From: Verrucomicrobiota bacterium
GTDB taxonomy: Bacteria > Verrucomicrobiota > Verrucomicrobiia > Limisphaerales > UBA11320
DNA: 7,436 nucleotides
Assembly (NCBI GenBank): GCA_016871475.1
Contig: VHDG01000182.1
Span: forward strand, 1 to 7,436
Reading direction: 5' to 3'
Shown: positions 1 through 5,435 of the stretch, piece by piece
Position numbering within the stretch: position 1 is the stretch's first letter
How the letters are laid out: each line of letters starts with the position of its first letter
The notes under the pieces: model-generated
Told to the model about the DNA's origin: nothing
The model's database searches: none
Seen by the model: only the letters and a program-made list of their open reading frames with translations
Position numbers and translations under genes: made by a program

Positions 1-1
1 T

Positions 2-2827
2 GTAAAGCATACCCTCAGCAAGGCGTACAACGGACAACAGGCCCCACGACTCGTGCTGGTTTCGCCAATTGCCTTTGAAAACCTGTCGAGCACCCGGGAT
101 CTCCCCGATGGGAAAAACGAGAACCGGAACCTGGCCTTGTATTCGCAGATTTTGAGGCGTGTTGCCGACAAACATGGACTGACCTTTGTTGATTTTTTCA
201 ATCCGACCCTGGAGCGCTATTCATCCGCCAATGCCAAGCCTTTCACGATCAATGGATTTGCACCGACGGAAGAAAGCTACGTGACTCTCGGTGCGATGCT
301 CGCGAATGGGCTCTTTGGCTATCAAACCCGACAATCCTCGGCGGATCCCGCGCTGGTTCACGCTGCAGTGAAGGAGAAGGACTACCTGTGGAACAACGAC
401 TACAACATCGTTAACGGCGTTCATACTCATGGTCAGCGGTACAATCCATACGGACCCCAAAACTATCCGGATGAGATCAAGAAGACTCGTGAGATCATGG
501 CGTTGCAGGAAAAGCGGATTCATGAACTGGCGACCGGGGGCAGGCAGGCTGCGAGGGCGGATGATTCCAGCACTCATCCGTTGCCCGCGGTGCCCACCAA
601 CTTCAAGAGGCCGATCACGTATCTGGACGGCCAGAAGGCCATCGAGAGTTTTACGATGGCAGAAGGCTATAAGGTGGAGCTGTTTGCTTCGGAGAAGGAG
701 TTCCCCGACATGAAGAATCCGGTCCAGATGTCTTTCGACAACAAGGGGCGTTTGTGGGTGGCGGTTATGCCGAGCTATCCACATTGGAAGCCAGGCGATC
801 CCAAGCCGAACGACAAGCTCTTGATTCTCGAAGACACAAACAACGACGGCAGGGCGGACAAACAAACCGTGTTCGCAGACGGCCTGCATCTACCCATTGG
901 ATTCGAGCTCGCACCTGAGGGAGTCTATCTCTCGCAGGAACCCAACCTGTGTCTCCTGGTGGACGTCAACCAGGACGATCGAGCGGATCGCATGGAGATC
1001 TTGATGCACGGCTTTGACACTCATGACACGCATCATGCGATCTCGGCTTATTCCGCCGATGCGTCGGGTGCATTCTATCTGTTGGAAGGCCGGTTCCTTC
1101 ATTCACAGGTAGAGACTCCGTATGGTCCCCGGCGTGTGAATGACGGTGGCGTCTGGCGTTTCGATCCGAAGAACTTCCGGCTTGAGCGTTACAGCCAGAT
1201 CGACATTAACAACCCCTGGGGCATGGCCTTCGACGCATGGGAGCAGGCCTTCATTTCCGACGCATCAAGCGGTGAGAATTACTGGGGGCTGCCGTTGTCG
1301 GCGAAGATGCCCTACGGCGTTGAGATTGATAAGCCCGGGCTGTTTGTCCCCAAGCGATCGCGTCCTACGTCCGGCTCCGAGTTCGTTTCATCCCGACACT
1401 TTCCGGACGAAGCGCAGGGCTGGTTCATGACCTGCAACAGCATTGGCTTCCTTGGAATCAACTTCAGCTCGGTTGTTGAGGAAGGATCAGGATTCAACGG
1501 CAAGCTCTCAGGCGATCTTCTGTCTTCGAGCGATCCGAATTTCCGTCCGGTGGATCTGGAGTTTGCTCCGGATGGATCGCTTTATTTCATTGATTGGCAC
1601 AACGCGCTCATCGGTCACATGCAGCACAACGCACGCGATCCGAACCGGGATCACGATCATGGGCGGGTATATCGCATCACGTATCCCAGCCGGCCTCTGG
1701 TCAAGCCATCCAAGGTCGCCGGCGCAACGATCGCGGAGCTGCTCGAGAATCTGAAGGTGCCCGAGTATCGAACCAGGTATCGCACTCGACGCGAGCTTCG
1801 GAAACATCCGGCGTCCGAAGTCCTTCCAGCGGCAAAGGCCTGGGCAGCCAAACTCGACAAGTCGGATCCACGTTACGAGAAGAACCTGTGCGAGGCTCTG
1901 TGGGCGACCTGGGCTCAGAACAAGCCGGATGCGGCGCTTCTGCACCAGTGTTTGGGCGCCCAGTCGCACCAAGCCCGTGCGGCAGCTGTGGGAGTGCTGC
2001 GTTTCGCAGCACTCCAGATCCCGGATGCTGAGAAGCTATTCCTGCAGGCTGTCCGTGACGCTCATGGTCGTGTGCGACTGGAAGCGATCGTGGCGGCGTC
2101 CTGGCTGGACAATGCAGCTGGAGCCCGAATTGTTTTGGAAGCTTTGAAGCTTCCTCTGGATCGGTGGATGGCGGGTGTGACGAGGCAGATCCTGGAGACC
2201 ACGTTGAAGGACGATGTGATCGGGCTTGAGAAGTCGGGAGATCCAGCGCTGGCTTCGAATCCTGTGGCTCGCGACTATCTCACGGGCAAGTTCAAGATCC
2301 AGCCATCCACACCCTCGGATGAGAAGCGGAGCTTTGGCCCAACGCGTTCGCTTTCAGCGGAGGAGTCAAAGGTTTATGGGCTCGGGAAGGAAGTCTTCAG
2401 CCGCGATGCACATTGTGCCACGTGTCATCAACACAACGGAGAGGGGTTGGCAGGGATTTACCCGCCGCTCAACCGGAGCAAGTGGGTGGACAACGAGGAG
2501 CGTCTCATCAAGCTTGTGCTCAAAGGGCTATGGGGACCACTGGAAGCTGGCGGGCAGAAGTTCGATCCCAGCCGGGGTGTGCCTCCCATGATGGGTTTTG
2601 CCGGGTTGCTGAGCGACGAGGAACTGGCCGCTGTGGTGAGCTATGTGCGGCAATCCTTCGGAAACGACCACTCCCTGACCAAACCCGAGACGGTGGCACG
2701 CGTCCGGAAAGCCACATCGGGGCGGGTGGACTTCTACATGGTGGAGGAACTGATGCAGGAACATCCCATCCCCGGCTGGGAAGCTTGGGGGAAGATGGCG
2801 CGGCCTGCTGGTCCTCTGTTCGAGTGA
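2..2827 (+). CDS. PVC-type heme-binding CxxCH protein with N-terminal SGNH-hydrolase remnant, propeller, HEAT-like repeats and cytochrome c (5' partial)
   Basis: The frame is open from base 2, so the true start lies left of the window. The GTG at 53 is only an internal codon: APRLVLVSPIAFEN, reading across it, is a typical SGNH/GDSL core strand. Numbering residues from that GTG, 1-90 are the end of an SGNH domain, 199-550 a six-bladed propeller of the PVC 'membrane-bound dehydrogenase' family, about 555-730 helical HEAT-like repeats, and 775-870 a class I cytochrome c with CATCH at 788-792 and a likely axial Met at 846 or 847. Two DxNxD-type loops (261-269 and 304-312) look calcium binding. 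Family members are exported and thought to act in redox reactions on sugars or other organics in the periplasm or at the surface; the substrate is not known. The SGNH block V reads NGFAP where NGxHL is expected, so the catalytic His seems lost. The gene ends 22 bp from a convergent gene. Confidence 0.92.
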   Translation, partial: VKHTLSKAYNGQQAPRLVLVSPIAFENLSSTRDLPDGKNENRNLALYSQILRRVADKHGLTFVDFFNPTLERYSSANAKPFTINGFAPTEESYVTLGAMLANGLFGYQTRQSSADPALVHAAVKEKDYLWNNDYNIVNGVHTHGQRYNPYGPQNYPDEIKKTREIMALQEKRIHELATGGRQAARADDSSTHPLPAVPTNFKRPITYLDGQKAIESFTMAEGYKVELFASEKEFPDMKNPVQMSFDNKGRLWVAVMPSYPHWKPGDPKPNDKLLILEDTNNDGRADKQTVFADGLHLPIGFELAPEGVYLSQEPNLCLLVDVNQDDRADRMEILMHGFDTHDTHHAISAYSADASGAFYLLEGRFLHSQVETPYGPRRVNDGGVWRFDPKNFRLERYSQIDINNPWGMAFDAWEQAFISDASSGENYWGLPLSAKMPYGVEIDKPGLFVPKRSRPTSGSEFVSSRHFPDEAQGWFMTCNSIGFLGINFSSVVEEGSGFNGKLSGDLLSSSDPNFRPVDLEFAPDGSLYFIDWHNALIGHMQHNARDPNRDHDHGRVYRITYPSRPLVKPSKVAGATIAELLENLKVPEYRTRYRTRRELRKHPASEVLPAAKAWAAKLDKSDPRYEKNLCEALWATWAQNKPDAALLHQCLGAQSHQARAAAVGVLRFAALQIPDAEKLFLQAVRDAHGRVRLEAIVAASWLDNAAGARIVLEALKLPLDRWMAGVTRQILETTLKDDVIGLEKSGDPALASNPVARDYLTGKFKIQPSTPSDEKRSFGPTRSLSAEESKVYGLGKEVFSRDAHCATCHQHNGEGLAGIYPPLNRSKWVDNEERLIKLVLKGLWGPLEAGGQKFDPSRGVPPMMGFAGLLSDEELAAVVSYVRQSFGNDHSLTKPETVARVRKATSGRVDFYMVEELMQEHPIPGWEAWGKMARPAGPLFE

Positions 2828-2848
2828 CCGGGGACTCCGAAGTCCTGG
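2828..2848. terminator. Candidate hairpin terminator between convergent genes
   Basis: GGACT and AGTCC pair around a CCGA tetraloop (2832-2845). The outer bases can extend the stem with one G-U pair and a bulged G. It sits exactly between the two facing stop codons, the usual place for a shared terminator. There is no proper U tract on either strand, only a loosely T-rich stretch at 2849-2857 on the plus side, so function is a guess. Confidence 0.35.
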
Positions 2849-2849
2849 A

Positions 2850-3248
2850 TTACTTTCTCGCCCAGTAATCGACGACGAAGACGTCCGCGACAACCGGACC
2901 GACCAACTTGCCGAAATCTTTGTGGTCGGGGTGCACCAGGTATTCATCGCGATCCTTGTCCGACTTGAAAGTGAGGATGAAGCAATGTGTGAAGCCCTTG
3001 TCGTGTTTTTCGGGACTGACGTTGGTGCCCCATTCGTAGGTCTTGATCTGTTTGATCTTTCCTGGCAGCGCGGAGAAGGCATCCACGAGCTTGTCGATGT
3101 CGGTCTGGCTGGCGGTTGGCTTGAACTTGAATGAAACGACATGCACCAATTTGCCTTTGCGAACAGCTTTAGTTGAGGAAGCGGCGGAAGCAGGTGTGGA
3201 GACAGCGAGAGACATGGCGAGTACGAGTAGGGTGATGATGGTTTTCAT
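2850..3248 (-). CDS. Secreted Dabb-domain (stress-responsive alpha/beta barrel) protein
   Basis: This 132-residue protein starts at ATG 3248 with a clear signal peptide: MK, a hydrophobic run ITLLVLAMSLAV, and a likely cleavage after PASA (residue 22). The rest is one Dabb domain (ferredoxin-like dimeric alpha/beta barrel). It begins at VHVVSFKFKP, continues through the usual helix, and ends with the family's closing block, HPDHKDFGKLVGP followed by VVADVFVVDYW. Dabb domains form dimers. Some bind small hydrophobic ligands or act as cyclases, but most bacterial ones have no known role, and a secreted single-domain form like this is functionally unassigned. Length is normal for domain plus signal. 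It is monocistronic here, convergent with the heme protein on its left and with about 300 bp of gene-free DNA on its right. No Shine-Dalgarno is visible before the ATG. Confidence 0.9.
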   Translation of the reverse strand: MKTIITLLVLAMSLAVSTPASAASSTKAVRKGKLVHVVSFKFKPTASQTDIDKLVDAFSALPGKIKQIKTYEWGTNVSPEKHDKGFTHCFILTFKSDKDRDEYLVHPDHKDFGKLVGPVVADVFVVDYWARK

Positions 3249-3258
3249 TACGGGGGGC

Positions 3259-3286
3259 AGGGTAGCGTCCGAAAGGTGAGCGTCAA
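3259..3286 (-). promoter_or_regulatory. Weak candidate sigma70 promoter for the Dabb gene
   Basis: On the minus strand, TTGACG (3286-3281) stands 16 bp from TACCCT (3264-3259). The -35 is 5/6 to consensus, the -10 only a half match. Transcription would begin about 4 bases before the ATG, giving an almost leaderless message; this fits the absence of a ribosome binding site. A second TTGACT at 3309-3304 lacks a suitable -10. Low confidence. Confidence 0.22.
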
Positions 3287-3352
3287 CGATTACGAAAAAG
3301 TGGAGTCAACCTCTGTCCGTTCTCTCATCACATGGGGTGGATGTGCGATGTT

Positions 3353-3383
3353 CGCTCCCCTTGGTTGCGAGCTACAGGGAGCG
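3353..3383. repeat. Inverted repeat, 7-bp arms
   Basis: CGCTCCC at 3353-3359 is the exact reverse complement of GGGAGCG at 3377-3383, with 17 bases between. No T tract follows, and it is about 105 bp before the start of the leftward Dabb gene. It may be part of a dispersed intergenic element; no function can be assigned. Confidence 0.5.
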
Positions 3384-3428
3384 CGCACTTTGAAGAGGAG
3401 CAATGGAGGATTGTGAGTTGTGGGTGGA

Positions 3429-3447
3429 CAGATTTGCCAGAAATCTG
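3429..3447. repeat. Inverted repeat, 7-bp arms with 5-base loop
   Basis: CAGATTT (3429-3435) and AAATCTG (3441-3447) form a perfect hairpin with loop GCCAG. The sequence after it is GC-mixed, not T-rich, so an intrinsic terminator is unlikely. An operator or part of an intergenic repeat is possible. Confidence 0.5.
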
Positions 3448-3503
3448 GCTAGGTAACCCTTGCAAATTCCTGGGGGCTTGTGGTAACACATCCGCCCCTT
3501 ACC

Positions 3504-3531
3504 GGTCTGACGTGAGGTCCAAGGTCAGACC
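3504..3531. repeat. Inverted repeat, 8-bp arms, just upstream of tRNA-Leu
   Basis: GGTCTGAC (3504-3511) and GTCAGACC (3524-3531) are exact reverse complements separated by 12 bases. The right arm ends 23 bases before the mature tRNA 5' end, so the dyad would be in the promoter or the 5' leader of the precursor. It might be an operator or a structured leader. Neither is shown by the sequence alone. Confidence 0.55.
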
Positions 3532-3554
3532 CTCGGAAAGGTTGTTTGGGACAT

Positions 3555-3639
3555 GCCCACGTGGCGGAATTGGCAGACGCGCTAGATTCAGGTTCTAGTG
3601 AGTAACATCGTACAGGTTCAAGTCCTGTCGTGGGCACCA
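3555..3639 (+). tRNA. tRNA-Leu(CAG)
   Basis: An intact 85-base class II tRNA. The acceptor stem pairs GCCCACG (3555-3561) with CGTGGGC (3629-3635), followed by discriminator A and an encoded CCA (3637-3639). The D stem is GCG/CGC with the GG pair at 3572-3573. The anticodon stem CTAGA/TCTAG holds loop TTCAGGT, giving anticodon CAG at 3589-3591, which reads the leucine codon CUG. A 13-base variable arm follows, as expected for leucine. The T arm is ACAGG/CCTGT around TTCAAGT. Its 3' half is a likely attachment site for an integrative element, because a truncated tyrosine recombinase lies directly downstream in the same orientation. Confidence 0.97.
3616..3639 (+). other. Presumed attachment core (att) in the 3' end of tRNA-Leu
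   Basis: Tyrosine recombinases of islands and phages commonly use the T arm and 3' end of a tRNA gene as attB, which keeps the tRNA intact. The tRNA, repeats and integrase remnant stand here in the usual order. No second copy of the 3' end, which would mark the far boundary, is visible in this window. The limits given are inferred, not seen. Confidence 0.4.
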
Positions 3640-3662
3640 TCTTGAACTCATCTTCAATCCTC

Positions 3663-3702
3663 GGTTTTCCCCTATAAACACAAGCATTTACGGGGTTTTC
3701 CC
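3663..3702 (+). repeat. 9-bp direct repeat GGTTTTCCC, two copies
   Basis: Copies lie at 3663-3671 and 3694-3702, 31 bp apart (about three helical turns). They sit between the tRNA and the 10-bp repeats that precede the integrase remnant. Helically phased direct repeats beside an att core could be integrase arm or excisionase sites. They could also be chance in T- and C-rich DNA. Confidence 0.45.
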
Positions 3703-3760
3703 TGTTCTTGCCCCTTGTGTCCCTTCCACCCCCTTTCGGTCAGGTTTGCACCTTTTTCAG

Positions 3761-3790
3761 GGCACCAAAAGGCACCAAAAGGCACCAAGG
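3761..3790 (+). repeat. Three tandem 10-bp repeats (GGCACCAAAA)
   Basis: Units at 3761-3770 and 3771-3780 are identical; the third (3781-3790) ends in AAGG instead of AAAA. The unit carries GGCACCA, the same seven bases that end the tRNA at 3633-3639. The array ends 11 bp before the ATG of the integrase remnant. A 10-bp period puts every copy on the same face of the helix, as expected for cooperative binding. The best guess is arm-type sites bound by the recombinase's N-terminal domain. Confidence 0.7.
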
Positions 3791-3801
3791 AAACCGAGCT
3801 T

Positions 3802-4110
3802 ATGAAAATCACCAAGGTCAAACACCGCGGCCAAGTCCGCTACCGCGTCAACGATCCCCATGGGCCTGATGGGAAACGCCAGCGAAAGTTCTTCGATTCC
3901 CGGGACGCGGCCGAGAACTACGTCGAGGAGCGGACTGCGGACGTCCATGCCTTTGGCGTCCACTTCACCACCATTCCCGCCTCGGAACGCGCCAGCCTTG
4001 CCTACCAGCTCCAACGGTTGGCGTCCCTAGGCTGGACCCGCTATCATCGAAACGTCTTCGGAGCCAACGCGGCCTCGCTCACTTGGCTCTCATCCCAGCT
4101 TCCTTCATAG
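3802..4110 (+). pseudogene. Truncated tyrosine recombinase (integrase), N-terminal remnant
   Basis: The 102-codon frame from ATG 3802 begins like integrases of tRNA-borne elements. Residues 1-50 have the small basic beta-rich arm-DNA-binding layout (KHRGQVRYRV, then GPDGKRQRKFFDSRDAAENY). Residues 51-79 resemble the entry to the helical core-binding domain, up to LASLGWT. The next 23 residues (80-102) do not look like the family and end at TAG 4108. The catalytic domain with its Arg-His-Arg-Tyr set is absent, and the other two plus-strand frames after 4038 do not continue it. The protein cannot recombine DNA. ATG 3802 was chosen over the upstream TTG at 3715 because the family begins near MKITKV and the extra residues would only translate the 10-bp repeats. 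AAGG at 3787-3790 may serve as a weak ribosome site. A deletion probably removed the rest. The assignment rests on recalled family patterns, not a search. Confidence 0.72.
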
Positions 4111-4126
4111 GGTCTTCGATCTGGAA

Positions 4127-4147
4127 TGTCCCGTTAAGGCTGGGACA
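4127..4147. terminator. Weak dyad over the stop codon of the Ntn hydrolase gene
   Basis: TGTCCC (4127-4132) pairs with GGGACA (4142-4147) around nine bases containing the minus-strand stop TAA. It lies between the facing ends of the integrase remnant and the hydrolase. No T tract follows on the minus strand, so termination is only a possibility. Confidence 0.22.
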
Positions 4148-5246
4148 AAAGCTCACGCACCTCCTGTCGGCGTACTGCTCCCTGCTTCAGGAGTTGGTGC
4201 TTCACGGTGGAAAAATCGATTTTCCCCAAGTCCAGCTTCTGGATCTGGCGGTTGTCCATGGTGTGAAAATAAAGCACGCGGTTTTTCAGATCGGAGGCCG
4301 TCGTGATCTGGGTGGCGCTGGTGATATCCCGCGCGATCTTCCCTCCTGCGGCCGTCGCTCCGACCGGGATGTTGAAATTGTCGAGGATGCGGAACGCTTC
4401 GAACACCGCGTCTTCCGCCTTCTCCAGTGGACGGGCGGAAGCGGTCAGCGCCAGAGCGCGCACAAAGCGCGATGGTGGTGTGAAATCCCCCGGCAATCCC
4501 ATCAGGCCAGACCCCCCGCCCAGCGGCGCAAATGCCTTGTCGTCCAGCGTAATGGACTTTTTGGGTGCACCGGAAAGCCCGAGGTAATTCCGCAGGTTCG
4601 TCAGATGCCAGTCATACTCCGGAGAATTACTGATCACGCCCAGCAGCGCGTCATGGATCTTCACCTGTCCACCGTCCACGATTTCGATCACGATGCTTGC
4701 GCCCGTCGGGTCGGCAATTTTCCAATGGAATGGCAATGGCGCACCGCCGAAGCGCTCATCCGCCACATTGACCACGCGCACCTTGTCGAGATTCGCCCGC
4801 ACTTCCGCAACTGTTGTGAACGATGACAGCAGCCAGCGCATGAAATCTCCCACGCTCAAGGACCGTTCCGCCTGCGCAGCATCATAGGGGGCATAGGATG
4901 CATAGCCTGGAAAATAATACACGCCGACATAGAGGCCCGCCTCGTTCAGCCCATCCGGCCCATACCCCTGACCATACGCGGTCAGTGAAACAAATCCATG
5001 GCGCCCCTTCCACTTCAGGCCGTTCTCTCCGCCCGGCGTGAGCCCGGTGAAAGCATGGTTGCGCGGAAAAAGCACCAGCGTGTCGTGGTGCGCATCTCCC
5101 AGCGCCCACTCCACCGTCCGCGCGCAGACCACTCCGCCATCAGCCGCTTTGAGCGAGATGCCCGTGCAGGCATGGGCAGAGTGGTGCGCAACGGCAGTCG
5201 CCCACATCAGGAGCGAGCACAGCTTTGGAAGAAATTGGTGTTTCAT
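4134..5246 (-). CDS. Secreted choloylglycine hydrolase / penicillin V acylase family amide hydrolase
   Basis: An Ntn-fold hydrolase that cleaves linear amide bonds; relatives deconjugate bile salts, split penicillin V or, in some Gram-negatives, degrade acyl-homoserine lactones. Starting at ATG 5246, a 26-residue signal peptide ends in AHA directly before Cys27. Cleavage would expose this Cys as the N-terminal nucleophile. Counting Cys27 as 1, Arg17 and Glu20 (CARTVEW) fill the usual Arg and Asp places, Asn181 lies in SNSPEYDW, and Arg234 in SRFVRA. All catalytic places except the conservative Asp-to-Glu change are kept. A Tyr-Tyr at VYYFPGY resembles penicillin V acylases, which have Tyr where bile salt hydrolases have Asn. 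The frame extends in phase to ATG 5267 and TTG 5318; 5246 was preferred because it gives a compact signal peptide. It is divergent from the protease gene. Bile salts are an unlikely natural substrate for a free-living host; this is inference. Confidence 0.9.
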   Translation of the reverse strand: MKHQFLPKLCSLLMWATAVAHHSAHACTGISLKAADGGVVCARTVEWALGDAHHDTLVLFPRNHAFTGLTPGGENGLKWKGRHGFVSLTAYGQGYGPDGLNEAGLYVGVYYFPGYASYAPYDAAQAERSLSVGDFMRWLLSSFTTVAEVRANLDKVRVVNVADERFGGAPLPFHWKIADPTGASIVIEIVDGGQVKIHDALLGVISNSPEYDWHLTNLRNYLGLSGAPKKSITLDDKAFAPLGGGSGLMGLPGDFTPPSRFVRALALTASARPLEKAEDAVFEAFRILDNFNIPVGATAAGGKIARDITSATQITTASDLKNRVLYFHTMDNRQIQKLDLGKIDFSTVKHQLLKQGAVRRQEVRELLSQP

Positions 5247-5435
5247 GGTTTTTGTTTTCCCGTTCATATCACGCCAGGCACTCCCCGTGAAGACTTGGTG
5301 CAGGAGCGACTTCTTCAACGCCGCCAGCGCCGCCTGCTTTTGCTCGAGTCGAAGGAAGGGAGACGCCCCCTGTGCCTCCTGGCGGATGGTTGACCTCTTG
5401 ATTCTCTGCCTGGGTTGGGGGAGTTTGTGGCCTGC

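Larger units (their letters stand above)
3249..3554. other. 306-bp gene-free region between the Dabb gene and tRNA-Leu, rich in inverted repeats
   Basis: No frame here reads as a protein. The region contains the possible Dabb promoter at its left end and three separate inverted repeats at 3353-3383, 3429-3447 and 3504-3531. GGTAAC also occurs twice, at 3452-3457 and 3482-3487. A very weak promoter for the tRNA could be TTGCAA (3460-3465) with TAACAC (3484-3489), 18 bp apart. The density of small dyads resembles a dispersed intergenic repeat, but only a comparison with the rest of the genome could show that. Confidence 0.5.

Noticed and set aside
221..889. 222-codon open frame on the minus strand
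   Set aside because: It lies wholly opposite the propeller-coding part of the heme protein gene. Its product has no recognisable domain and its codon pattern mirrors the sense gene.
3663..3702. Terminator hairpin after tRNA-Leu
   Set aside because: The two blocks look alike at first sight but are direct copies, not reverse complements, so they cannot form a stem with each other.
3761..3790. CRISPR array
   Set aside because: Units are 10 bp and contiguous, without spacers, and no cas-like gene is present.
3715..3801. Upstream TTG start for the integrase remnant
   Set aside because: The added residues translate the 10-bp repeats and preceding T/C-rich DNA. The family pattern starts at the ATG at 3802.
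4083..4826. 247-codon open frame on the plus strand
   Set aside because: It is antisense to the choloylglycine hydrolase family gene, whose catalytic residues and signal peptide are clear. The plus-strand product resembles nothing.
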